64,000 nt of DNA, taken from Thermoactinospora rubra (GTDB lineage: Bacteria > Actinomycetota > Actinomycetes > Streptosporangiales > Streptosporangiaceae). The notes beneath the pieces were generated by a model. The model was not told the origin of the DNA and did not search any database. It saw only the letters and a program-made list of their open reading frames with translations. Of this stretch, positions 1 to 7,546 are shown piece after piece. Positions within the stretch are counted from its first letter, which is position 1. Every line of letters begins with the position of its first letter. Position numbers and translations under genes: made by a program. The DNA lies in contig NZ_MSZZ01000023.1 in NCBI RefSeq assembly GCF_002093975.1, positions 140,964 to 204,963 of the forward strand, in the 5' to 3' direction.

Positions 1-1023
1 GCGCAGCTCCAGCACCGGCGCGCCGTCGGAGGCCCGGCGCGTAAGGGCCGAGACGCCGCCCCGCCGTACCTTCTCCACCTCCAGGGCGTCCACCTCGCGC
101 ATGCGCTCGGCGGCGGCCAGGCCGGACTGGAGGGCCGTGACGTTCTGGCTGAGCTCGGTGACGGGGTCCAGCAGGCCGAAGGAGTAGAGCAGGAACGCGA
201 TCAGGCTGGAGACCTCCAGGGCGCCGGAGGCGACCCGCCAGGCGCCGATGCCGAGCACGAGGATGATCGCGAGCTGCACTCCCGACCACGCGATGGTCCA
301 GGCGAGCGCCTCCTTCTTGACGACGCGCACGCCGTGGGCGGCCGAGGTCCGCGCGTCGGCGATGATCCGTTCGGCCTGCCGGTCCTCGGCGCGGCTGGCC
401 TTGACCGTCTTGATGGCGCGCAGCGCGCCCTCCAGGACCCCGCCCATCCGGCCCACGGAGTCCTGGGCCTGGGCCTGGCCGGTGGCGATGGCCGGCATGA
501 GCGCGAGGAACAGGAAGGCGACGACGGCCACCGCGCCGAGCGTGACGCCCAGCAGGACCAGGTCGAGCACGCCCATCAGGACGAGCGTGCCGGCCAGCAT
601 GACCATGCCGTTGACGAGGCCGATCACGCTGGAGGTGGCGGCTTCGCGAAGCAGGACGGTGTCGGAGGTGACCCGGGCGACGAACTCGCCGGGCGGTCGC
701 CTGGTGATGTCGGGGACGGTGGCGCGCAGCAGGCGGCGGATCATCGACTCGCGGGCGTCGAGCACGACCCGCTCGCCGACCGCGCCGAGCATGGCCCACT
801 GCCGGTACCCGATGGCGGACCCGACGACCAGCAGCACGAGCAGGGCGGCCACCGGCTGGAGGAGGGAGCCCGAGGTGGCCAGGGCGTCCAGGACGGCCTT
901 GGTGACCATGGGCGTGGCCAGGCCCATGGCCGAGCCGACCAGCGCCAGCAGCAGCCCCAGGGCCAGCGTTCTCCTGTGCGGGCGCGCGAACGACCACAGG
1001 ACACGCAGCTTCGGAACATTCAT
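1..1023 (-). CDS. ABC exporter, transmembrane domain (3' part outside window)
   Basis: An open frame of 341 codons runs from ATG at 1023 to the window edge, so the gene is truncated here. The product begins MNVPKLRVLWSFARPHRRTL and shows about six hydrophobic segments with the loop pattern of a type 1 ABC exporter membrane domain, including a helix-loop with ERVVLDARESMIRRLLR and a GEFVARVTSDT segment. The ATPase domain would lie beyond the edge. It is divergent from a TetR gene with a perfect operator between them, so it is probably a regulated multidrug or peptide exporter. The ATG has no good Shine-Dalgarno sequence. The substrate cannot be deduced. Confidence 0.88.
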   Translation of the reverse strand, partial: MNVPKLRVLWSFARPHRRTLALGLLLALVGSAMGLATPMVTKAVLDALATSGSLLQPVAALLVLLVVGSAIGYRQWAMLGAVGERVVLDARESMIRRLLRATVPDITRRPPGEFVARVTSDTVLLREAATSSVIGLVNGMVMLAGTLVLMGVLDLVLLGVTLGAVAVVAFLFLALMPAIATGQAQAQDSVGRMGGVLEGALRAIKTVKASRAEDRQAERIIADARTSAAHGVRVVKKEALAWTIAWSGVQLAIILVLGIGAWRVASGALEVSSLIAFLLYSFGLLDPVTELSQNVTALQSGLAAAERMREVDALEVEKVRRGGVSALTRRASDGAPVLELR

Positions 1024-1032
1024 GACCAAAAG

Positions 1033-1050
1033 TGGAACATATCTGTTCCA
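1033..1050. promoter_or_regulatory. Perfect inverted repeat, probable TetR operator
   Basis: TGGAACA-TATC-TGTTCCA is an 18-bp site with perfect 7-bp arms. It is centred in the 55-bp gap between the divergent exporter gene (start 1023) and the TetR gene (start 1079). Site size and position fit a TetR-family operator that could repress both genes. Binding is inferred. Confidence 0.72.
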
Positions 1051-1078
1051 TAGAAGTCAATCGAGTACCGTATTGGAC

Positions 1079-1684
1079 ATGGTCGATGAGAGCCGGACAC
1101 GGGCCCGCACCAGGCGTGCCATCCTCGACGCCGCCGTCACCGTCCTGTCCAAGGACCAGGGGGCCTCGCTGTCCGACGTCGCCGCGGTGGCGGGGGTGGG
1201 GCGCACCACGGTTCACCGCTACTTCCCCGAGCGTTCCGACCTGCTGGAGGCCATCGGCGCCGACCTGCTGGAGAAGGTGGCGGCCGCCACCGCACGCGCC
1301 AAACTCGCGGAGGGACCCGCGCTGGAGGCGATCGACCGGCTCTGCCAGGAGTACTTCGAGCTCGGCGACGGCCTGATGCTGATGTTCGAGCTGCCGGAGA
1401 TGATGAACTGGGCGGGCTGGGAGGAGGAGACCGAAGCCGACCGCGCCCTCACCCGCCTGGTGGAGCGCGGCCACGCCGAAGGCGACATCGACCCCGAACT
1501 CGACGCGCCCTGGGTGCAGCAGGTGCTGTGGTCCCTGCTCTACGCGGCCTGGTCGCACATCAGGGACGGCGCGCCCAAGCACGCGACCATGGCCCGGTGC
1601 CTGCGGACGCTGCGCAAGGCCCTCGCGTCAGACGTGGACCGTCGTGATGGGCAGCGAGGAGTCGGCCGGGATCTCCAGCGATGA
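1079..1684 (+). CDS. TetR/AcrR family transcriptional regulator
   Basis: A protein of 201 residues. The N-terminal helix-turn-helix is plain (about residues 10-55: RRAILDAAVTVLSKDQGASL, then VAGVGRTTVHRYFPERSDLL), followed by an all-helical ligand-binding domain, which is the normal TetR length and layout. ATG at 1079 is chosen because the helix-turn-helix begins about ten residues later; an open frame extends far upstream but runs antisense through the exporter gene. The C-terminus overlaps the 3' end of tsaD by 57 bp in a convergent arrangement. It probably represses the divergent exporter through the palindrome at 1033-1050. The inducer is unknown. Confidence 0.9.
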   Translation: MVDESRTRARTRRAILDAAVTVLSKDQGASLSDVAAVAGVGRTTVHRYFPERSDLLEAIGADLLEKVAAATARAKLAEGPALEAIDRLCQEYFELGDGLMLMFELPEMMNWAGWEEETEADRALTRLVERGHAEGDIDPELDAPWVQQVLWSLLYAAWSHIRDGAPKHATMARCLRTLRKALASDVDRRDGQRGVGRDLQR

Positions 1685-2647
1685 GGGCGTGACGCCGGCC
1701 GCCACCAGGTCGGCGCCCAGCGCGGCGACCATCGCCCCGTTGTCCGTGCAGAGCCCCGGGCGGGGCACGCGCAGCCGTACTCCGGCCGCGTCGCACCGCT
1801 CCTGGGCCAGGGCACGCAGCCGCGAGTTGGCCGCCACCCCGCCGCCGATCAGCAGGTCGTGCACGCCGTACTTCTTGCACGCCTGGAGCGCCTTGCGGGT
1901 GAGCACGTCGACGACGGCCTCCTGGAAGGACGCCGCCACGTCGGCGACGTTGACCGGCTCGTGCGCCTCCACCCACCGGGCGACGGCCGTCTTGAGCCCG
2001 GAGAAGGAGAAGTCGAGCGTGCCGTCGTCCATCTTGCCCCGCGGGAACGCGATGGCGTCGCCGGAGCCCTCGCGGGCGACCCTGTCGATGTGGGGTCCGC
2101 CGGGGAAGGGCAGCCCGAGCACCCGCGCGACCTTGTCGAACGCCTCCCCCGCCGCGTCGTCGACGGTCGACCCCAGCGAGATCACGTCGGAGGCGACGTC
2201 GGGGACGAGCAGCAGCGAGGAGTGCCCGCCCGAGACCAGCAGCGCGATGCACGGCTTGGGCAGCGGCCCGTGCTCCAGCTGGTCGACCGCCACGTGCGCG
2301 GCCAGGTGGTTCACGCCGTAGAGCGGCACGCCCAGCCCCAGCGAGTAGGCCTTCGCGGCGGCCACGCCCACCAGCAGCGCGCCCGCCAGTCCGGGACCGG
2401 CGGTGACCGCGACGGCGTCGACGTCGGACAGCTTCACGCCGGCCTGGGCGAGCGCCCGCTCGACGGTCGGCGTCATGGCCTCCAGGTGGGCGCGGGAGGC
2501 CACCTCGGGCACCACCCCGCCGAAGCGGGCGTGCTCGTCGACGCTGGAGGCGATGGTGTTGGCCAGCAGCGTGTGCCCCCGGACGAGCCCCACGCCGGTC
2601 TCGTCGCAGGAGGTCTCGATGCCGAGAACAAGCGGCTCGTCAGCCAT
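1628..2647 (-). CDS. tsaD: tRNA N6-adenosine threonylcarbamoyltransferase TsaD
   Basis: A protein of 339 residues of the Kae1/TsaD (ASKHA) family. With TsaB and TsaE it transfers the threonylcarbamoyl group from TC-AMP to A37 of ANN-decoding tRNAs to make t6A. Family signatures include GIETSCDETG at residues 9-18, the metal-binding HLEAM (54-58) and NHLAAH motifs, the GGHSS loop, and a C-terminal CTDNGAMVA segment. The start ATG overlaps the end of rimI by 8 bp, so the two are translationally coupled. It is the last gene of a long minus-strand series and converges on the TetR gene. Confidence 0.97.
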   Translation of the reverse strand: MADEPLVLGIETSCDETGVGLVRGHTLLANTIASSVDEHARFGGVVPEVASRAHLEAMTPTVERALAQAGVKLSDVDAVAVTAGPGLAGALLVGVAAAKAYSLGLGVPLYGVNHLAAHVAVDQLEHGPLPKPCIALLVSGGHSSLLLVPDVASDVISLGSTVDDAAGEAFDKVARVLGLPFPGGPHIDRVAREGSGDAIAFPRGKMDDGTLDFSFSGLKTAVARWVEAHEPVNVADVAASFQEAVVDVLTRKALQACKKYGVHDLLIGGGVAANSRLRALAQERCDAAGVRLRVPRPGLCTDNGAMVAALGADLVAAGVTPSSLEIPADSSLPITTVHV

Positions 2648-3086
2648 CCAGTTTCCTCTTCATCACGATCGCGTCGGTGCCGTCGTCGTAGTAGCGGCGG
2701 CGGACGCCGATCTCCTGGAATCCGAACTTCTCATACATGGCGCGTGCCGGCGGGTTGTCCGCGCGCACCTCGAGGAACACCTCGACGGCGCCCCTGCGCG
2801 CGGCCTCGGCCAGCAGCTCGGTGAACATCGCGCGGCCGATGCCCTTGCCGCGGTGGGCGGCGAGCACGGCGATGGTCTGCACATCGGCCTGGTCGGCGGC
2901 GGCCGCCAGGCCGGCGTAGCCGACGATCCGGCCGTCCTCGACCGCCACCACGTAGTGGCGGCTGCGCGGCTGGTCGGCCAGCTCGCCGCGCATCATGCCC
3001 TCGCTCCAGGCGTCGAGCGGGAAGGTCTCCCGTTCGATGGCCATGACCGCGGGCAGATCCTCGAGCGTCATCTGCCGGAGGATCAA
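2640..3086 (-). CDS. rimI: Ribosomal protein S18-alanine N-acetyltransferase RimI
   Basis: A GNAT-fold acetyltransferase of 148 residues. The acetyl-CoA-binding pattern is visible as AVLAAHRGKGIGRAMF (R-G-x-G-x-G/A), followed by VFLEVRADNPPARAMYEKFGF, typical of RimI. The start is taken as TTG at 3086: it overlaps the tsaB stop as TTGA and has a good Shine-Dalgarno sequence (AGAGGG) about 8 nt upstream. The ATG at 3071 lacks one. Placement between tsaB and tsaD is the classical actinobacterial order. The expected role is N-terminal acetylation of ribosomal protein S18; other substrates are possible. Confidence 0.93.
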   Translation of the reverse strand: MILRQMTLEDLPAVMAIERETFPLDAWSEGMMRGELADQPRSRHYVVAVEDGRIVGYAGLAAAADQADVQTIAVLAAHRGKGIGRAMFTELLAEAARRGAVEVFLEVRADNPPARAMYEKFGFQEIGVRRRYYDDGTDAIVMKRKLDG

Positions 3087-3730
3087 GGGGTCACCCTCTT
3101 GGGCGCGCCGGGCACCACCGCGTCCGGCCGCCGCAGGTAGATGGGACGCGGCCGGTCGAGCTGCGCGCCCGCCGCCATCCGCTCGGCCGCCAGGGCGGCC
3201 AGGAAACCCGCCAGCGGGTACGGCGGAGCCACCGGCCGGCCGAGGAGCTCGGGATACAGGCCGGGACCGACCACGGGCAGGCCGCCCGCCGGCACGTCGG
3301 CCGGCTTGTCGACGAAGGGGCCCTCGATCCGCGTGCGCGCGTCGGCGTAGCGGGCCCAGAACACCTCCTTGCGCCGGGCGTCGGTCGCGACGAGGAACTC
3401 CTTGGCCAGGCCGCTGCCGTAGGCGAGCACGTCGAGGGTGCAGACGCCGTACGCGGGCACGCCGAGGGCGGTGGACAGGCTCTGCGCGGTCATGAGGCCG
3501 ACGCGCAGGCCGGTGTAGGGTCCGGGGCCGGTGCCGGAGATGATCGCGGTGACGTCGCGGAGCGTCGCTCCGGCCTCGCGCAGGACCTTGTCGATGGTGG
3601 GGGCGAGCAGCTCGCCGTGCCGCCGGGCGTCGACCGTGGTCGACTCGGCGAGCACGCGCCCGCCGTCGTGCACCGCGGCGGTGACGGCGGGCGTCGCGGT
3701 GTCGAAGGCCAAGACCAGCACGGACGTCAA
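3083..3730 (-). CDS. tsaB: t6A biosynthesis protein TsaB
   Basis: A protein of 215 residues with the ASKHA-fold opening VLAFDTATPAVTAAV and the conserved STVDARRHGELL and GTGPGPYTGLRVGL segments of TsaB (YeaZ). TsaB is the non-catalytic scaffold that dimerises with TsaD and recruits TsaE for tRNA t6A37 synthesis. The first possible start is TTG at 3730 (MTSVLVLAF); an in-frame GTG at 3721 is also plausible, as neither has a strong ribosome-binding site. It overlaps rimI by 4 nt. Upstream it lies 12 nt from a phosphotransferase gene, not next to tsaE, which sits about 2.3 kb away. Confidence 0.95.
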   Translation of the reverse strand: MTSVLVLAFDTATPAVTAAVHDGGRVLAESTTVDARRHGELLAPTIDKVLREAGATLRDVTAIISGTGPGPYTGLRVGLMTAQSLSTALGVPAYGVCTLDVLAYGSGLAKEFLVATDARRKEVFWARYADARTRIEGPFVDKPADVPAGGLPVVGPGLYPELLGRPVAPPYPLAGFLAALAAERMAAGAQLDRPRPIYLRRPDAVVPGAPKRVTP

Positions 3731-3742
3731 GCCTAGTACCGC

Positions 3743-4666
3743 TCAGCCGTTCTCGAGCCGTTCTCTCAGCCACTCCAGCGCCACCACGCCCTGGGCGCGC
3801 TGGAAGGCCCGGACCGTCGGCAGGCCCGGCGGGTCGGGCCGGCGGCCCTGCCGGACGAAGTAGCCGGTTATCGCGGCCAGCACGGCGGTGATCGCGGGGT
3901 CGGGGTCGTCGAGCAGCTCGTGCGGCGGCGGCCCGCCCTGCATGCGCACCGACGGCAGCAGCGCCAGCAGGTCGACCCAGGGCGCGCCGAGGCAGGCGTG
4001 CGGCCAGTCGACGAAGAAGACGCCCTCCTCGGTGAGGAGGATGTTGTCGGCCCGCACGTCGGCGTGCAGCAGGGTGTCGCCCTTGGCCGCCTCCGCCCAG
4101 CCCGCCTCCAGCTCGGCCAGGCGCTCCAGGTTGGCCAGCGCCCACGGGTCCAGGCCGGTGGTGTCCTCCTCCAGCAGCCGCCGCCAGCCGGTGAAGCTCT
4201 CGGCCAGCTTCTCGCCGATCGGCGGGGCGTCGACCGGCGACGGGGTCAGCGCCGCCGACATCTCGCCGAGCGCCCGCAGCACGCGGTCGAGCTCGGCGCG
4301 GTCCCACGGCTGGCGGGGATGGCGGCCGTCGACGTCCTCGAAGACGAGCACCACCCAGCCGTCCTGCTCGAAGTGGGTCAGCAGCCGGGGCGCCGGGACC
4401 GCGTCCGGCAGCCGCGCGGCGATCCTGGCCTCGTCGCGGTATATCCCCACCGACTGCGGGTACGGCGCGGCCTCCAGGGCCTTGACGAAGGCGCGCCGCC
4501 CGTCTTGCAGGCCCAGCCGTACGGCTGCCGCGGGCGAGAAGCCGCCGTTCTGCGTCTCGGCCCCCGTCACGCGCGCGCCGAGGAAGTCCTCGACGCGGGC
4601 GCGCACTCCCCGCGGGACGTCCTCCCACGGCACTCGCACCCCGGACGCGGGCGGGTTGTTGCTCAT
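3743..4666 (-). CDS. Aminoglycoside phosphotransferase-family (APH) protein
   Basis: A protein of 307 residues with the APH/choline kinase fold. The catalytic loop is HADVRADN (H201, D203, N208) and the metal-binding Asp follows as D220 in FVDWPHA. An N-lobe Lys in FVKALEA probably contacts ATP. Such proteins phosphorylate small hydroxylated molecules; membership does not by itself imply antibiotic resistance. The gene sits between the sortase cassette and tsaB with only 12 nt to tsaB and is probably co-transcribed. There is no strong Shine-Dalgarno, and a GATGAT hexamer 6 nt before the ATG could be a leaderless -10 box. The substrate is unknown. Confidence 0.85.
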   Translation of the reverse strand: MSNNPPASGVRVPWEDVPRGVRARVEDFLGARVTGAETQNGGFSPAAAVRLGLQDGRRAFVKALEAAPYPQSVGIYRDEARIAARLPDAVPAPRLLTHFEQDGWVVLVFEDVDGRHPRQPWDRAELDRVLRALGEMSAALTPSPVDAPPIGEKLAESFTGWRRLLEEDTTGLDPWALANLERLAELEAGWAEAAKGDTLLHADVRADNILLTEEGVFFVDWPHACLGAPWVDLLALLPSVRMQGGPPPHELLDDPDPAITAVLAAITGYFVRQGRRPDPPGLPTVRAFQRAQGVVALEWLRERLENG

Positions 4667-4702
4667 GTCCCCATCATCCGGACGGCCGCAACGGGTTTTC
4701 CG

Positions 4703-5242
4703 TCACGCGGGGGAGGCGTAGACGATGACGTTGTCGACGTACTCGTTCCTGGCGTAGTCGAAGCGCCCGCCGCAGGTGACCAGCTTGAGCCCGTCCTCGA
4801 CGTAGACCTTGGTCGCCGGGAAGCGGTCCTTGTGCACCTGCTCGACGGCGTCGACCTTGTACTCGGCCACCTTGCCGTCGCTGCGCTCGACCCGCACGAC
4901 CTGGCCCTTGCGCAGCTGCCGCAGCTTGTAGAAGACCGCCGGCTCGGTCTTGGTGTCGACGTGGCCGATGATGACCGAGGCGCCCTTCTCGCCGGGGACG
5001 GCGCTGTGCTTGTACCAGCCGGCCACGCCGGGCTTGTCGTACGGCGGCAGCTCGACCTCGCCGTTCTTGGTGAGCCCCAGCTTGATCAGCGGCGCTTCGA
5101 GGTCCAGCGACGGGATGTCGATGCTCTTGGGCACCACGGCCGCCGTCGTCCGCTGCGGCTGGGTCTGCACGGTCCGGCCGAAGACGACCAGGACCAGCCC
5201 GGTCGCGGCCCCCGCGAGCACCACACGGGAGAAGCGGGCCAT
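4703..5242 (-). CDS. Class F-type sortase (C60 transpeptidase)
   Basis: A protein of 179 residues with one N-terminal membrane anchor (about residues 6-22) and an extracytoplasmic sortase domain. The catalytic His is H94 in IIGHVDT and the Cys is C157 in LVTCGGRFD, the TCGG context typical of actinobacterial class F sortases. The residue before DNVIVYA, where I recall these enzymes carrying the third catalytic residue (Arg), is V169 here. R160 or R165 lie nearby. The gene follows a membrane lipoprotein gene with 2 nt between stop and start, so the pair is coupled. The expected job is attachment of a surface protein to the cell wall; the target is not obvious. Confidence 0.85.
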   Translation of the reverse strand: MARFSRVVLAGAATGLVLVVFGRTVQTQPQRTTAAVVPKSIDIPSLDLEAPLIKLGLTKNGEVELPPYDKPGVAGWYKHSAVPGEKGASVIIGHVDTKTEPAVFYKLRQLRKGQVVRVERSDGKVAEYKVDAVEQVHKDRFPATKVYVEDGLKLVTCGGRFDYARNEYVDNVIVYASPA

Positions 5243-5244
5243 GG

Positions 5245-5910
5245 CTAGCCGGTACGGCGGCGCCTGATCACCAGGCCGATCCCGCCGGCGAGCGCGAGGC
5301 CGAGCACCACGCCCGCGGGACCGAACGGGAAGCCGCCGCCCTCGTCGAGCTCCTTGCCGTAGGTGCCGCCGCCGCCCGCCCTGGGCGCCTTCGTGGGCAC
5401 GACGGTCCTCGTCGGCGTGGCGGTGGGCTCACGCCGCACGCGCAGGGTGGCCCGGCCGGTGTCGTTGGTGCCCTCGCACCTGACGTCCACGGTGTAGGTG
5501 CCGGGCCGGGCCGTACGGGCCACCTCCGCCTGGCCGCGCACCCACGGGACGGGCGCGGGCGTGGGGGTCGCGCCGCCGGTGGGCCGGGCGGTCGGGGTGG
5601 CGGGCGGCACCGGGTTGAGGGTGACGGCCGAGACGAAGGCGTCGGAGGTCGCGCGGCCGGTGTGGGCGGGCCCGCCGGTGGGGATCGGGCAGTTGGCCAG
5701 CACCCACACCTTGGCGGCCTCGCCCTCGGTGACCGTGTCGGGGTTGAGCTGGACCTCGATGTTCGCCCGCGGCGTCGTCGAGGTCGGGCTCGCGGTGGGC
5801 GACCCCGTGGCGGTCGGCGATCCTGTGGGGGAGGAGGCTTCCGCTGTGCAGCCCGCTAACCCGATCATGACGATGGCACTCGCAAACGCGACTTGCCTGA
5901 CCCTGAGCAC
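5245..5910 (-). CDS. Putative lipoprotein with C-terminal membrane anchor
   Basis: A protein of 221 residues from GTG at 5910, giving a compact lipoprotein signal (VLRVRQVAFASAIVMIGLAGC) with lipobox LAGC and Cys at residue 21. A TTG at 5940 with Shine-Dalgarno GGTGGA would add ten residues. After the lipobox come Ser/Thr/Pro-rich linkers, an Ig-like beta-rich region and a second linker with a GGGTYGKELDEGG stretch. A C-terminal hydrophobic helix (PAGVVLGLALAGGIGLVI) then ends in RRRRTG. This end resembles a sortase sorting signal, but no LPXTG-like motif is seen. Codon 18 is a rare TTA. It is coupled to the sortase gene downstream. Confidence 0.7.
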   Translation of the reverse strand: MLRVRQVAFASAIVMIGLAGCTAEASSPTGSPTATGSPTASPTSTTPRANIEVQLNPDTVTEGEAAKVWVLANCPIPTGGPAHTGRATSDAFVSAVTLNPVPPATPTARPTGGATPTPAPVPWVRGQAEVARTARPGTYTVDVRCEGTNDTGRATLRVRREPTATPTRTVVPTKAPRAGGGGTYGKELDEGGGFPFGPAGVVLGLALAGGIGLVIRRRRTG

Positions 5911-5941
5911 GGCCGCACCCCACTCTGCCAGTTTCCCCAAG

Positions 5942-5964
5942 CATCCACCGGTTTCCGGTGAATG
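5942..5964. promoter_or_regulatory. Inverted repeat in the lipoprotein gene leader
   Basis: CACCGG-TTT-CCGGTG (5946-5960) is perfect and extends to 23 bp with one mismatch. On the minus strand it covers the Shine-Dalgarno GGTGGA of the alternative TTG start at 5940. It could be an operator or an RNA hairpin that hides that site. Confidence 0.45.
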
Positions 5965-6041
5965 CCTCCCGTTATGCCCATAATGAATCGCGCAAACCTT
6001 GATCCATATGGTGCCAGGGATACAGGCAGATGGCCGACCTT

Positions 6042-6500
6042 TTACCCTTGTGCCGGATCAGACGGCGTGTCGGCCCAGCGGGCGCCGACGCCGCGCAGCG
6101 TGACCTCCCGCGCCTCGCCCTCCTCCGGCCGGGTGATGTGCACCTCCAGCCGGTCCTCCGACAACCCCTCAACCAGGCCCTCACCCCACTCCACGACCGT
6201 CACCGACTCCTCCAGCGAGGCGTCCAGGTCGAGGTCGTCGACCTCCAGCTCGCCGCCGAGGCGGTAGGCGTCGACGTGGACCAGGGCCGGGCCGCCGCGC
6301 AGCGACGGGTGCACCCGCGCGATGACGAACGTGGGCGAGGTGATGGGCCCGCGCACCTTCAGCCCCTCGGCGATGCCCTGCACCAGGGTGGTCTTCCCGG
6401 CGCCCAGCGGCCCGGACAGCACCACCAGGTCGCCCGCGCGCAGCCGGGACGCCAGCCGTACGCCGAGCGCCCGCATCTCCTCGGCCGTCGATGATCTCAT
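6042..6500 (-). CDS. tsaE: tRNA threonylcarbamoyladenosine ATPase TsaE
   Basis: A P-loop ATPase of 152 residues. The Walker A motif is GPLGAGKTT (residues 30-38), followed by SPTFVIARVHP and VHVDAYRL, which are characteristic TsaE (YjeE) segments, and VVEWGEGL near the end of the fold. TsaE hydrolyses ATP to reset the TsaBD complex in t6A37 tRNA modification. Its ATG overlaps the stop of the upstream hydrolase gene as ATGA and has an excellent ribosome-binding site, GGTGGAGAC. It is separated from tsaB by three unrelated genes, which is unusual for actinobacteria. Confidence 0.95.
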   Translation of the reverse strand: MRSSTAEEMRALGVRLASRLRAGDLVVLSGPLGAGKTTLVQGIAEGLKVRGPITSPTFVIARVHPSLRGGPALVHVDAYRLGGELEVDDLDLDASLEESVTVVEWGEGLVEGLSEDRLEVHITRPEEGEAREVTLRGVGARWADTPSDPAQG

Positions 6501-7546
6501 GTCTCCACCTGCTTGATCAGATCACGGAGTGCCTCGTTGACCACGGCGGGGCGTTCGAGCTGGATCAGGTGGGAGGTGTCGGGCACCACCGTCAGCCGCG
6601 CCTTCGGCAGCGCGGCGGCGATCGCCCTGCTGTGGTCGGGAGGGGTCAGCCAGTCGCCGTCCCCCACCATGATGGCCGTCGGCACGTCGTCGAGCACGCC
6701 GAGCGCCTGAAGCTTGTCGTGGTTCATCAGGGCCGGGTAGAAGTTCGCGATCACCTCGGTCGGCGTCGCCCTGATCATCGACTCCACGAAGTCCACCACC
6801 GTCGGGCTGACGTTGCGCGAGTCGCCGAAGCCGATGCGCCGGGTGATGAGGAAGGCGATGTCGCTGGCGGCGTGCCGGGTCCTGTCGATGAACGCGCCCC
6901 GGCGGCCCATCAGCGAGACCGTGGTGGGCGCGACCATGTGGACCGCCTTCGACAGCAGCGCCGGCAGGCCCAGCGTGATCTCCGCGAGCCTGCCCGCCGA
7001 GGTGGCGATGAGCGCCACGCCGCGGATCTTGTCGCCGAACAGCTCGGGATGCCGGTCGGCCAGCGCCATCACCGTCATGCCGCCCATCGAGTGCCCGACC
7101 AGCACGCACGGCCCGGGCACGAACGCCTCGATCACCTCGGCCAGGTCCTCGCCCAGCCGGTCGATCGTGCAGTCCTCGGCGGCGGCGCGCTGCGACAGCC
7201 CGTGGGAGCGCTGGTCCCACACCACGATCCTGTGCTGCTCGCGCAGCTCGCGGCGCTGGTAGTGCCAGGACTCCCGGTTGAGGCAGTAGCCGTGGCAGAA
7301 CACGATCGTCAGCGGCGCGTCCTCCGGGCCGTCGATCTCCACGTGCAGCGCCAGCCCGTCGGAGGTGACCAGGGTCCGCTCGCGCCCGCGCAGCTCGCCG
7401 AACGGCTCGTCGGCGGCCGGGTCGGGGCGCAGCCGGATGCGGCCCACGGCCAGGCGCTTGGCCAGGGCCACCGCCGCCACCCCGGCGGAGGCCGCGCCGA
7501 CGATCGCGCCGGCGACCCCGACCTTCCTGCGAGCTGTCGTCGTCAT
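6497..7546 (-). CDS. Alpha/beta hydrolase
   Basis: A protein of 349 residues. An N-terminal hydrophobic stretch (residues 8-30) may anchor it in the membrane. An alpha/beta-hydrolase fold follows, with oxyanion segment FCHGYCLN, nucleophile elbow GHSMGG, acid region VGDGDWLTPP and catalytic His in DTSHLIQLE. The triad is complete, so the enzyme should be active as an esterase, lipase or related hydrolase; the substrate is unknown. It is coupled on both sides by ATGA overlaps, to alr upstream and tsaE downstream, and both junctions share the same 16-nt sequence. Confidence 0.9.
   Translation of the reverse strand: MTTTARRKVGVAGAIVGAASAGVAAVALAKRLAVGRIRLRPDPAADEPFGELRGRERTLVTSDGLALHVEIDGPEDAPLTIVFCHGYCLNRESWHYQRRELREQHRIVVWDQRSHGLSQRAAAEDCTIDRLGEDLAEVIEAFVPGPCVLVGHSMGGMTVMALADRHPELFGDKIRGVALIATSAGRLAEITLGLPALLSKAVHMVAPTTVSLMGRRGAFIDRTRHAASDIAFLITRRIGFGDSRNVSPTVVDFVESMIRATPTEVIANFYPALMNHDKLQALGVLDDVPTAIMVGDGDWLTPPDHSRAIAAALPKARLTVVPDTSHLIQLERPAVVNEALRDLIKQVET

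Noticed and set aside
248..1078. An upstream extension of the TetR frame by 277 codons
   Set aside because: It runs antisense through the exporter gene and shows no protein pattern; the helix-turn-helix begins just after ATG 1079.
2640..4628. A 662-codon minus-strand frame joining sequence upstream of rimI
   Set aside because: Only the last 148 codons (RimI) are real; the rest overlaps tsaB and the APH gene in another frame and is Arg/Ala-rich noise.
3743..4666. Calling the APH-family gene an antibiotic resistance gene
   Set aside because: The fold is shared by many small-molecule kinases; the sequence alone does not show an aminoglycoside substrate.
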